Part shown: piece by piece, positions 1-5,904 of the stretch | Numbering within the stretch: the stretch's first letter is position 1 | Layout of the letters: every line of letters starts with the position of its first letter | From: SVTX01 sp964567085 | GTDB taxonomy: Bacteria; Bacillota; Clostridia; Oscillospirales; CAG-272 | Assembly (NCBI GenBank): GCA_964567085.1 | Contig: CAZMKU010000082.1 | Span: 1-7,697, forward strand | DNA length: 7,697 nt | Direction: 5' to 3' | Notes under the pieces: model-generated | The model's database searches: none | What the model was told of the DNA's origin: nothing | Seen by the model: only the letters and a program-made list of their open reading frames with translations | Position numbers and translations under genes: made by a program

Positions 1-41
1 ACTTGGGCGCCCATTTACGCTTTTACACAATGACATCCTAT

Positions 42-71
42 ATTATACACGATAGATCACGTGTTTGTCAA
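42..71 (-). promoter_or_regulatory. Consensus vegetative promoter reading off the left edge
   Basis: On the minus strand a perfect -35 box TTGACA (66-71) and a perfect -10 box TATAAT (42-47) are separated by 18 bp, so transcription should begin near position 35 and run leftward out of the window. No ribosome binding site is visible in the remaining 35 bases. The last bases on that strand, GCCCAAGT, would fit the 5' acceptor strand plus U8 of a tRNA such as tRNA-Leu, but eight bases are too few to call one. Confidence 0.75.
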
Positions 72-147
72 GCATTTTTTTAAAAAAATTTGTTTTATAG
101 TAAAATCCGACCCAGATTCGACGGAAATCTTCATTTATAATTATAAT

Positions 148-184
148 GAATATAGCCCGCCGCAGTACGCGGCGGGCTATATTC
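148..184 (-). terminator. Hairpin terminator of the LRR lipoprotein gene
   Basis: A perfect 16-bp inverted repeat (arms 148-163 and 169-184, loop of 5) lies 7 bases past the stop codon of the lipoprotein gene. On the minus strand it is followed by A/T-rich sequence (ATTATAATTATAAATG) rather than a clean T-run, so the U-tract is poor. The plus strand has no T-run after it. It most likely ends the leftward transcript. Confidence 0.7.
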
Positions 185-190
185 ACCGTA

Positions 191-1705
191 TTATCCGTAA
201 TATATCTTATAGCTTCCGATATTAAAATTCCAATTCGTGCCTCTCTTGACGTAATTCTCATTCTTGGAATCCGTCCACTGCTCCTTCGTGCCCTTAAATC
301 TGAGCTTCGCAAGAGAAACGCATCCCATAAGAGCGCCGTCGCCCAGGCTTCTCACACTCTTTGCGATAACGATCTCTTCAAGCGAGGTACAGAAGGCGAA
401 CGCCTGCGAGCCTATCGAAACGACGCCGCTCGACATAGAAATGCTCGTAACGTTTTTCGCATTCAGGAACGCGCCCTGATGAATAAATTTCGCGCCGTTA
501 GCAATAACGATGCTCGTCTCCTCCTCGTCCACGAGCTTATACGCAAGGATATACTTGCTCCGGTCGTTTCCGATATAACCCACGCCCTTATACTCGTAAA
601 GCTCCAGGCTCGGGCAGCTTGCAAACGCCCAGTCGCCAAGCGTCTCGAGAGAGAACGGAAGAGTTACGATTTGGAGCGATACGCAGTATTCAAATGCCTG
701 CTTGTCTATGGATTTCAAGCCGCTCGCGCGGTCGAGATATATAGCTTCAAGCGCGGAGCAGCCGCGGAACGCCGCCTCACCGATCTCCTCCAGAGAAGAA
801 TTCTCGGGAATATTTACGCTCTTCAAGCCGCCGCAATTATAGAACGCGTATTCTTCAATTTTGCTCGTTTTCTCAGATATATTCACGCTCTCAAGAGCCG
901 CGCAATCGTAAAACGCGCCGATTCCGATGACGGTTATATTATCAATATTTATATTTCGGAGCGACGAGCAGCCAAAGAACACTCTGTCGGAAAGCTCTGT
1001 AACGCCCGAGGGGAGAGCTGCGTCCACGAGCGCGGTGTTGCCCGAGAAAGCCGAGTGTCCAATGCTCTTAACACTTTCGGGGATATTTAACGAAGCCGTC
1101 GCATTACCCGAGAACGCCGACGCGCCTATGCTCTCGAGACTCGCGCCGAAATCAATACTCGCAAGGCTCGCGCATCCGTTAAAGCTGCCGATACCGACAC
1201 TCTTAACCCCCGAAAGCTTCACGCTCTGCAGACTCCGGCAGCCCGCGTACGCGTAATCGGCAACGCTCTCGCCATAAAAAGTGATCTCCGTCACGAGCGC
1301 ATCGCCCACGTAAAGCTCCGCGCCTTGACACAGGGGACTCGAATACATATTCTCAAAGCTCGCATCGGCAAGGCTATCGGCAGAGTCAAGAGTCACCCTT
1401 CCCAAGGACGCGCAAAGCTCAAACGCATTAAGCCCAAAGCTCTTGACCGTAGCGGGAACGGAAACGCTCTCAATGCCCGTGCCTCTGAACGCGCCATCGG
1501 CAACAGAAACTACCGCCCGGCCCCCGATATTCTCGGGGATAACTATATCCTTTGCGGACTCGTCGGAAAGTCCGACCACCTCGTAGCCGCCCTTAACGGA
1601 TTTGTATTTAAGCGTACCGTCGTCCTTTGAGCAGGACACGAGCGCAACGAGCATCAAAAGAACGAAAGCGGCCGCCAGAACTGATTTTTTTATAATCTTC
1701 GTCAT
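191..1705 (-). CDS. BspA-family leucine-rich-repeat surface lipoprotein
   Basis: This is a predicted exported lipoprotein of 504 residues. The N-terminus has lysines, a hydrophobic stretch (about residues 9-23) and a lipobox LVSC with the lipidated cysteine at residue 25. From about residue 45 to the end it is a chain of LRR_5/BspA-type repeats, seen as recurring motifs of the form I-P-x-x-V-x-x-I-G-x-x-A-F-x-x-C/N-x-x-L. The C-terminus carries a GTKEQW motif frequent in these proteins. The family is known for surface proteins in adhesion or host and polysaccharide contact; the ligand here is unknown. An upstream in-frame ATG at 1711 is only one base from the AAAGG Shine-Dalgarno (1713-1717), whereas the ATG at 1705 is 7 bases away, so 1705 is preferred. 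It is transcribed alone, from its own promoter. The family assignment is firm; the role is inferred. Confidence 0.9.
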   Translation of the reverse strand: MTKIIKKSVLAAAFVLLMLVALVSCSKDDGTLKYKSVKGGYEVVGLSDESAKDIVIPENIGGRAVVSVADGAFRGTGIESVSVPATVKSFGLNAFELCASLGRVTLDSADSLADASFENMYSSPLCQGAELYVGDALVTEITFYGESVADYAYAGCRSLQSVKLSGVKSVGIGSFNGCASLASIDFGASLESIGASAFSGNATASLNIPESVKSIGHSAFSGNTALVDAALPSGVTELSDRVFFGCSSLRNINIDNITVIGIGAFYDCAALESVNISEKTSKIEEYAFYNCGGLKSVNIPENSSLEEIGEAAFRGCSALEAIYLDRASGLKSIDKQAFEYCVSLQIVTLPFSLETLGDWAFASCPSLELYEYKGVGYIGNDRSKYILAYKLVDEEETSIVIANGAKFIHQGAFLNAKNVTSISMSSGVVSIGSQAFAFCTSLEEIVIAKSVRSLGDGALMGCVSLAKLRFKGTKEQWTDSKNENYVKRGTNWNFNIGSYKIYYG

Positions 1706-1747
1706 ATTCATACCTTTTTATATAAATTCTAAAATACTAACAAAATA

Positions 1748-1776
1748 ATAATACCACAAACGAGCGCGTTTGTCAA
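1748..1776 (-). promoter_or_regulatory. Promoter of the LRR lipoprotein gene, with an inverted repeat
   Basis: Minus-strand -35 TTGACA (1771-1776) and -10 TATTAT (1748-1753) with a 17-bp spacer place the start near 1741, giving a leader of about 36 bases. The spacer holds a perfect inverted repeat ACAAACG (1756-1762) / CGTTTGT (1767-1773) that overlaps the -35 box and could be an operator. Confidence 0.8.
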
Positions 1777-1935
1777 CAACGTAACGAAATGTCGCGTTCT
1801 ATAAAAATCAAATATTTGTTCTCGTCAAGTTTAACGAAAATTAAAAATATTAAATCCGTGTCGTAGTCGCAGAAAAATCGCTAAAATCTCTGTTTTGTAC
1901 AAAAACAACGACGTATTTTTGATGCTTTTTATGGC

Positions 1936-1984
1936 AAAAACAAAAACGGAGTTTTCCACAGATTTTTTGTGGAAAACTCCGTTT
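1936..1984 (-). terminator. Strong intrinsic terminator, probably of holA
   Basis: A perfect 17-bp stem (1944-1960 with 1968-1984, loop of 7) is followed on the minus strand by a T-rich tail, TTGTTTTTG. This is a standard intrinsic terminator for leftward transcription, with the holA stop about 150 bases upstream. The stem also contains TTTTCCACA and its complement, each one base away from the DnaA box. Confidence 0.75.
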
Positions 1985-2060
1985 CAAATGTTGAAAATCC
2001 GCCAAACGCCCGATAATCAAGGCTTTTTTGTGTTGAAAACCCTGTTGAAAGTGTGGAAAA
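1952..2060. repeat. Cluster of DnaA-box-like nonamers
   Basis: Six nonamers resemble the DnaA box TGTGGATAA or its complement: TTTTCCACA at 1952-1960, TGTGGAAAA at 1968-1976, TGTTGAAAA at 1989-1997 and 2031-2039, TGTTGAAAG at 2043-2051 and TGTGGAAAA at 2052-2060. The last two abut with no gap. Five share one orientation. The best copies match 8 of 9 positions and all carry A in place of the T at position 7. Two of the six form the terminator stem and may be there only for that reason. That the copies resemble DnaA boxes is seen; that they bind DnaA is inference. Confidence 0.4.
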
Positions 2061-2132
2061 CTCTCGGGCTCACAGCACTTGTCAAAATATACAAATCTAA
2101 ATTTGAGATATTATTATGTCGTATTGACAATG

Positions 2133-3158
2133 TCACATTGTACAAATCAGCTTTTCGAGCGCCATATAGCCGTCGGACATTGATTTTATATCGAGATCCG
2201 CCGCTCTGCACTTGGCAAGCAGCCGACGCGGATCGCGGATATTTGCCGCCGCCTTGGCAAGTCTCGATACCTTATATTCGTGAAGCGTAAGAGCTTTTGA
2301 TATCTCCGCAAGGGTGAGCCCGTCGGAAAGCAGGATCGACACGGACAGTATATCGCAGACCGTTTTCGATACCTCGCCCATAATCATTATGGGATCCTGT
2401 TTTTTGCGCTTCATATCAAGCAAAATGTTAAGCGCTCCGTCCTTGTTTCCGGCGCAGATCGCGTTTGCAAAGGCAAACGTATCGTATTCCGTAGAGTTCA
2501 CGCCCACACGCCTTACGTCTTCAAGCGTGACCTCGGTTCTGCCGAGCGAGAGCGCGTAGTAGGAAATTTTCTTTATTTCCTCCGCCAGGGTGTACATATC
2601 TCTGCCGCAATAATCCACCGTGAACGCCGCAACGTCGGGCGTTGCCGAAACGCCGTTATGCTCGTAGTGCTTCCCTGCCCACATAGCGAGCCTTGCAGGG
2701 GAATTTTTTTCGAAGATTACGGGGGTCATCACCTCGGAGAGCTTTTTTAACGTCGCCGAGGGGCTCTTTAACGAATACCCCGCGTCGAATTTATCTGCCG
2801 CCGCCGAAATTATTACCGTATTGAAATCGTATTCGTCAAGAAGAGAGAGCGCGGAGATAAGCGCATCAAGCTCATTCACCTTCATAGAAATAAAATCAAG
2901 TCCCGAGATGACGATAAGCTTTCTTTCAGCCATCATAGGAGGTGTGGCGAGCATATCCGCCAACGCGCTCGGCGAATACGTCAGGGCGTCAAGCTTCATT
3001 TCGTTGAACATAGCAAGACTCTCGTCGCCCACAATACACTCGCGTGCCAGCGTTATCGCGTGATTTTTGGTATAATCCTCGTCACCGAAAAACAAATACG
3101 CCGTCGCGGGCTCGTTTTTTATCTCGCGGCGGAAATCGGCTTCCTTCAACAGCTTCAT
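2133..3158 (-). CDS. holA: DNA polymerase III subunit delta
   Basis: This is the clamp-loader delta subunit, which opens the beta sliding clamp as part of the DNA polymerase III clamp-loader complex. The 341-residue length is normal for the family. The N-terminus has the typical strand-turn YLFFGDEDY, followed by the conserved region of delta around LIVISGLDF, an alpha-helical middle (AGKHYEHNG, then the CGRDMYTLAEEIKK motif) and the C-terminal collar domain (from about FAFANAICAGNKDGAL through DPIMIMGEV to SDGYMALEKLI). An ATG lies 18 bases further upstream at 3176, but AAAGGAGG (3173-3166) falls inside that extension and sits 7 bases before the ATG at 3158, so 3158 is the start. It is monocistronic here, with its own divergent promoter. 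Bacterial holA is often near comEC or rpsT; neither is in view. Confidence 0.9.
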   Translation of the reverse strand: MKLLKEADFRREIKNEPATAYLFFGDEDYTKNHAITLARECIVGDESLAMFNEMKLDALTYSPSALADMLATPPMMAERKLIVISGLDFISMKVNELDALISALSLLDEYDFNTVIISAAADKFDAGYSLKSPSATLKKLSEVMTPVIFEKNSPARLAMWAGKHYEHNGVSATPDVAAFTVDYCGRDMYTLAEEIKKISYYALSLGRTEVTLEDVRRVGVNSTEYDTFAFANAICAGNKDGALNILLDMKRKKQDPIMIMGEVSKTVCDILSVSILLSDGLTLAEISKALTLHEYKVSRLAKAAANIRDPRRLLAKCRAADLDIKSMSDGYMALEKLICTM

Positions 3159-3194
3159 AACGCATCCTCCTTTCATATGCTGGTTTATATATCA

Positions 3195-3223
3195 ATTATA
3201 ACATTTTACCGTCCTCCCGTCAA
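3195..3223 (-). promoter_or_regulatory. holA promoter
   Basis: Minus-strand -35 TTGACG (3218-3223) and -10 TATAAT (3195-3200) with a 17-bp spacer predict a start near 3188 and a leader of about 30 bases carrying the AAAGGAGG ribosome binding site. It diverges from the purine promoter, with 35 bases between the two -35 boxes. Confidence 0.8.
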
Positions 3224-3258
3224 GAGGATTTTTAGTCACTCTGCAAGGCAAAAAAAGG

Positions 3259-3287
3259 TTGACAAAGCGCAAAACTTGTTATATAAT
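3259..3287 (+). promoter_or_regulatory. Promoter of the purine operon
   Basis: A perfect -35 TTGACA (3259-3264), 17-bp spacer and perfect -10 TATAAT (3282-3287) predict transcription from about 3294. The leader before the first gene is therefore about 170 bases and contains the riboswitch and terminator. A fully consensus promoter upstream of an attenuator suggests that control is exerted after initiation. Confidence 0.9.
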
Positions 3288-3302
3288 TAAAAATGTAAAT
3301 AA

Positions 3303-3390
3303 CCCGCAAGGGAGGTCCCGAGTCAACCGACGAATCAAAGCGGAGCACCGCGAGGAAGGCTTGGGAAATATTCGCCGTTCGTCTGGGCAG
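3303..3390 (+). promoter_or_regulatory. ZTP (pfl)-type riboswitch aptamer
   Basis: The leader folds into the ZTP riboswitch layout. P1 is a 9-bp helix with two G-U pairs (3316-3324 with 3358-3366). It encloses a small GCGG/CCGC hairpin (3340-3343 with 3348-3351). A pseudoknot joins CCGACGAA (3327-3334) to TTCGTC-T-GG (3378-3386). The 3' strand ends in CGTCTGGGCAG, matching the conserved C-CUGGGCA of this class. The 5' strand, GUCAACCGACG, departs from the usual GUGACUGGCG, and the GACG/CGUC pairing covaries with the usual GGCG/CGCC. The class binds ZMP/ZTP and is often found upstream of purH and folate genes, and here it precedes the AICAR-processing operon. A small CCC-GCAA-GGG hairpin (3303-3312) comes first. 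The fold was done by eye; a related purine-linked leader class is the alternative. Confidence 0.75.
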
Positions 3391-3432
3391 AATCTACTTG
3401 AATCAAGGTAGGTCTGTCCTTTTTAGTTTTTA
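3385..3432 (+). terminator. Riboswitch-controlled intrinsic terminator
   Basis: A long stem pairs 3385-3400 with 3404-3419 (one bulged base on each strand and a few G-U pairs, AAT loop) and is followed by TTTTTAGTTTTTA. Its 5' strand begins with GGGCAG, the same bases that form the conserved 3' end of the aptamer. The two folds are therefore mutually exclusive, which predicts that ligand binding blocks the terminator and turns the operon on. Confidence 0.8.
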
Positions 3433-3463
3433 TTAAAAATACATATACAAAGGAAGCAGAAAA

Positions 3464-4186
3464 ATGAACATTTACAAGATCAACACCCCCGAGGAGCTTA
3501 TCGCGGGCAACTCTTACGTAGGCCGCGGCATTGTTATCGGCAAGACCCCCGACGCAAAAAAAGCGGTTTTCGCTTATTTCATTATGGGCAGAAGCGCAAA
3601 CAGCCGCAACCGCGTTTTTGCGGAAAAGGAAAACGGCGAGGTCATCATCTACCCCCACGACTACTCCAAGGTCGAGGATCCCTCGCTCATCATCTACTCC
3701 CCCGTTAAATGCTATAAAAATTCCGTGATCGTCACAAACGGCGACCAAACCGACACCATCTACAACTTCCTTTGTGACGGAAAATCCTTTGAGGATGCTC
3801 TCAGAACCCGCGCTTTCGAGCCCGACTACCCCAATCTTACTCCCAGAATCAGCGGAATTATGGATTTTACGAACGGTGATTTCACATATAAAATGAGTAT
3901 TCTCAAGAGCGCAGACCCCGAGGGCAGCGCTTGCAACAGATACACCTATTCCTATAATTCTATAGCAGGCCTCGGTCACTTCATTCACACGTACATTTGC
4001 GACGGCAATCCCATTCCTACGTTCTGCGGCGAGCCCGAAAGAATCGCGATTTCCGACGATATCGACGAATTCGCCAATAGACTCTGGGCGGCGCTCGACG
4101 AGCAGAACAAGATATCTATGTACGTTCGATACGTTGATCTTGAGTCCGGCAAGGCAGAAAACAGAATGATAAACAAAAACAAGTAA
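3464..4186 (+). CDS. purO: IMP cyclohydrolase, PurO-like
   Basis: The 240-residue protein belongs to the IMP_cyclohyd (PurO-like) family, which closes the FAICAR ring to IMP in the last step of de novo purine synthesis. Recognisable segments are the N-terminal GNSYVGRGIVIG (about 15-26), YFIMGRSxNSRNR (about 38-50), IIYPHDY with the following EDPSLIIYSPV (about 61-81), and the middle and C-terminal blocks PNLTPRISG and LGHFIHTYICDGNPIPTF (about 124-187). The length fits a stand-alone enzyme. It has AAAGGA (3449-3454) 9 bases before the ATG and is 15 bases from the next gene, which supplies its substrate. It has no similarity to the N-terminal domain of bifunctional PurH and replaces it here. 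Cytoplasmic. The family is clear; the enzymatic role rests on family and context. Confidence 0.88.
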   Translation: MNIYKINTPEELIAGNSYVGRGIVIGKTPDAKKAVFAYFIMGRSANSRNRVFAEKENGEVIIYPHDYSKVEDPSLIIYSPVKCYKNSVIVTNGDQTDTIYNFLCDGKSFEDALRTRAFEPDYPNLTPRISGIMDFTNGDFTYKMSILKSADPEGSACNRYTYSYNSIAGLGHFIHTYICDGNPIPTFCGEPERIAISDDIDEFANRLWAALDEQNKISMYVRYVDLESGKAENRMINKNK

Positions 4187-4201
4187 ACGGAGGAAACGAA
4201 A

Positions 4202-5386
4202 ATGAACGAATTCTCTCTCAAATACGGCTGCAACCCCAACCAGAAGCCCGCAAGAATTTTCATAAAGAACGGCGGCGAGCTCCCCGTAACAGTTTTAAAC
4301 GGCAGACCCGGTTATATCAATTTCCTTGACGCCTTCAACGCGTGGCAGCTCGTAAAGGAATTAAAAGAAGCAACGGGACTTCCCGCGGCGACCTCATTTA
4401 AGCACGTTTCCCCCACCTCCGCGGCAGTTGGTCTTCCCTTAAACGAGGCTCTCAAGAAAGCTTGCTTCGCCCAAGGCAACGCCGACCTTGACGCCTCCGC
4501 TCTCGCTTGCGCTTACGTAAGAGCGCGCGGCACGGACAGACTTTGCTCCTTCGGCGACTGGGTAGCGCTCTCCGACGTTTGCGACGTTGCAACCGCAAAG
4601 CTTCTCGCCTGCGAGGTTTCCGACGGCATTATCGCTCCCGGCTACAAGCCCGAGGCGCTTGAAATTCTCAGGGGCAAAAGAAAAGGCGGCTATAACATAG
4701 TTGAGATCGACCCGAACTACACTCCCGAGCCTATTGAAACAAAGGATGTTTACGGCATTACCTTCGAGCAGGGCAGAAACGAGTTCAAGATCGGAGAGCA
4801 TCTCCTCGAAAATATCGTTACCGCTAACAAGGATCTTACAGAATCCGCAAAGCGCGACCTTATAATCGCGCTCATCACCCTTAAATACACGCAATCCAAC
4901 TCTGTTTGCTATGCTTACGACGGTCAGGCGATCGGTGTGGGCGCAGGTCAGCAGTCCAGAATTCACTGCACAAGACTTGCGGGAACGAAGGCAGATACGT
5001 GGCTTATGCGCCAGCATCCCAAGACCTTGGCTCTTCCTTTCCTTGAAACAATGGGACGTCCCGAGCGCGACAACGTGATCGACGGCTACATCAACGGCAA
5101 CGAAGAAGACGTTTGCGCCGACGGCATCTGGGAAAACTACTTTACACAGAAGCCCGAGCCTATCACGGCAGAGGAGCGCAGAGCTTGGCTCGACAGCTTT
5201 GATAAGGTGGCACTCGCGTCCGACGCGTTCTTCCCCTTTGCAGACAACATCAAGCGCGCTTACATGTCAGGCGTAAAATACGTAGCGCAGCCAGGCGGCT
5301 CCATCCGCGACGACCTCGTTATTGCCGAATGCGACAAGAACGATATGGTTATGGCGTTTACGGGAATGCGACTTTTCCATCACTAA
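4202..5386 (+). CDS. purH: AICAR transformylase (PurH C-terminal domain as a separate protein)
   Basis: This 394-residue protein is the phosphoribosylaminoimidazolecarboxamide formyltransferase, moving a formyl group from 10-formyl-THF to AICAR to make FAICAR. Signature blocks are in order: LKYGCNPNQ (6-14), the catalytic SFKHVSP with the Lys-His pair (K67, H68), SFGDWVALSD (116-125), GIIAPGY (142-148), SNSVCYA with GQAIGVGAGQQSR (232-253), SDAFFPFAD (340-348), QPGGSIRD (363-370) and the terminal FTGMRLFHH. It lacks the N-terminal MGS-like cyclohydrolase domain of ordinary PurH (about 510-530 residues), so it is a single-function version and the preceding PurO-like gene provides the missing step. 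GGAGGA (4190-4195) lies 6 bases before the ATG. The stop codon sits inside the downstream terminator stem. Confidence 0.93.
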   Translation: MNEFSLKYGCNPNQKPARIFIKNGGELPVTVLNGRPGYINFLDAFNAWQLVKELKEATGLPAATSFKHVSPTSAAVGLPLNEALKKACFAQGNADLDASALACAYVRARGTDRLCSFGDWVALSDVCDVATAKLLACEVSDGIIAPGYKPEALEILRGKRKGGYNIVEIDPNYTPEPIETKDVYGITFEQGRNEFKIGEHLLENIVTANKDLTESAKRDLIIALITLKYTQSNSVCYAYDGQAIGVGAGQQSRIHCTRLAGTKADTWLMRQHPKTLALPFLETMGRPERDNVIDGYINGNEEDVCADGIWENYFTQKPEPITAEERRAWLDSFDKVALASDAFFPFADNIKRAYMSGVKYVAQPGGSIRDDLVIAECDKNDMVMAFTGMRLFHH

Positions 5387-5425
5387 ACCAAAAGCTCCCA
5401 CATCTGTGGGAGCTTTTGGTTTAGT
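5382..5425. terminator. Perfect 21-bp inverted repeat, bidirectional terminator after purH
   Basis: Arms 5382-5402 and 5405-5425 are exact reverse complements with a 2-base centre. The core AAAAGCTCCCACA / TGTGGGAGCTTTT supplies an A-tract and T-tract on both strands, so it can end transcription from either side. It contains the purH stop codon TAA (5384-5386). Its perfection over 21 bp is more than a terminator needs and suggests an interspersed palindromic element. Confidence 0.8.
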
Positions 5426-5427
5426 GA

Positions 5428-5508
5428 AGAGTGCGGAGCGCAGAGTGCAGAGCGCAGAGTGCAGAGTGCAGAGTGCGGAATGCAGAATGCAGAATGCAGA
5501 ATGCAGAG
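5428..5508. repeat. 7-bp tandem repeat array, consensus RGARYGC
   Basis: Eleven complete 7-base units and a partial twelfth run without gaps. The first seven units are AGAGTGC or close variants (GGAGCGC, AGAGCGC) and the last four are GGAATGC then AGAATGC three times. The array lies exactly between the two convergent terminators. The frames that run through it (repeated SAECRVQ-type peptides) have no start signal and look non-coding. The sharp change of unit type at 5477 suggests separate rounds of copy amplification. Confidence 0.9.
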
Positions 5509-5513
5509 TTATT

Positions 5514-5539
5514 AAAAAAGAGGCGAACAAAAGTCCGCC
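5514..5539 (-). terminator. Intrinsic terminator of the XRE regulator gene
   Basis: On the minus strand a 7-bp stem GGCGGAC/GTTCGCC (5533-5539 with 5522-5528, one G-U pair, TTTT loop) is followed directly by TCTTTTTT. It lies 27 bases past the regulator stop codon. Confidence 0.8.
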
Positions 5540-5555
5540 AATACGTTTTTAATTA

Positions 5556-5599
5556 CAATCTCTTTTCAATCTCTTTTCAATCTCTTTTCAATCTCTTTA
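5556..5599. repeat. 11-bp tandem repeat overlapping the 3' end of the XRE gene
   Basis: Four head-to-tail copies of CAATCTCTTTT, the fourth with its last base changed to A. The array covers the last 11 codons of the minus-strand regulator gene plus the 10 bases after its stop codon. Because 11 is not a multiple of 3, successive units are read in three different frames, and the third frame gives the TGA stop. Confidence 0.92.
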
Positions 5600-5808
5600 A
5601 CAATATCACTCATGTTCATATCTAACGCCATGCTGATTTTATAAAGCGTTTCAAGCGTGGGCTTTCGCTCTCCGCGTTCAATTGCACTCAAATGAGTTCT
5701 ACCAATATCCGCTAAAGCGCTCAAAACCTCTTGTGAAAGATTCTTTTGCTTTCTGCAGTGAGCAATAGCTTCGCCCACAATTTTCGAATCAAGATAAATC
5801 TCCGTCAT
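5566..5808 (-). CDS. XRE/Cro-type helix-turn-helix regulator
   Basis: An 80-residue DNA-binding protein made almost entirely of a lambda-repressor-like HTH_3 domain (about residues 10-70). The features are GEAIAHCRKQKNLSQEVLSA (12-31), the recognition-helix region DIGRTHLSAIERGERKPTLETL (34-55) and the hydrophobic fifth helix LYKISMALDM (55-64). There is no ligand or dimerisation domain beyond a short basic tail, KEIEKRLKRD, encoded by the 11-bp repeats. GAGGTG (5814-5819) sits 5 bases before the ATG at 5808; an ATG at 5813 is blocked by an immediate TGA. It diverges from the SLOG gene across a 160-bp control region and likely represses one or both. The -10 candidate is TATTAT at 5843-5848 with no convincing -35, which would fit weak or regulated expression. 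Its target is inferred. Confidence 0.88.
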   Translation of the reverse strand: MTEIYLDSKIVGEAIAHCRKQKNLSQEVLSALADIGRTHLSAIERGERKPTLETLYKISMALDMNMSDIVKEIEKRLKRD

Positions 5809-5868
5809 ATCATCACCTCATATATTTCTCATATATTAGTGTATAATATTTTTCGCACTTTCTCGAAT

Positions 5869-5904
5869 ACATATGTTGACAACGGAACACATTTGTATTA
5901 TAAT
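5869..5904 (+). promoter_or_regulatory. Promoter of the SLOG gene with palindromes at the -35 box
   Basis: A perfect TTGACA (5876-5881), 17-bp spacer and TATAAT (5899-5904) predict a start near 5911. The -35 box is overlapped by GTTG-A-CAAC (5875-5883) and by the adjoining ACATATGT (5869-5876). A further inverted pair TTCGCAC (5852-5858) / GTGCGAA (5917-5923) brackets the promoter. These are candidate binding sites for the divergent XRE protein. Confidence 0.75.

Larger units (their letters stand above)
1777..2132. other. Intergenic region with no gene; contains a terminator and repeated TGTKGAAAA nonamers
   Basis: This stretch between the lipoprotein promoter and the 3' end of holA has no open frame with a convincing start or family. 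It is AT-rich and holds a 12-bp palindrome TTTTGTACAAAA (1893-1904), the hairpin at 1944-1984, a run of DnaA-box-like nonamers (1952-2060), an AT-rich segment (about 2083-2120), and an inverted repeat ACAATGT/ACATTGT (2127-2141) spanning the holA stop codon. Confidence 0.7.

Noticed and set aside
146..1090. A 314-residue open frame on the plus strand
   Set aside because: It is the antisense shadow of the LRR lipoprotein: no ribosome binding site, no family, Arg/Ala-rich composition caused by reading the repeats backwards, and it starts inside the terminator hairpin.
2017..2290. Short open frames across the holA 3' end and upstream region
   Set aside because: They lack start signals and family features and overlap the terminator and nonamer region or holA itself.
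3159..3176. A longer holA start at 3176 (MKGGCV extension)
   Set aside because: The extension encodes the Shine-Dalgarno sequence itself; the ATG at 3158 has ideal spacing.
3335..3988. A 217-residue open frame on the minus strand
   Set aside because: It is antisense to the PurO-like gene and the riboswitch, with no recognisable domain and no start signal.
4439..5017. A 192-residue open frame on the minus strand
   Set aside because: It is antisense to the conserved transformylase and has no family features.
5428..5508. CRISPR array
   Set aside because: The repeats are 7 bases long and abut with no spacers.
5267..5625. Frames through the heptamer array giving repeated SAECRVQ and LHSALCT peptides
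   Set aside because: The peptides come from a 7-base repeat read in all frames; there is no ribosome binding site and they overlap two terminators.
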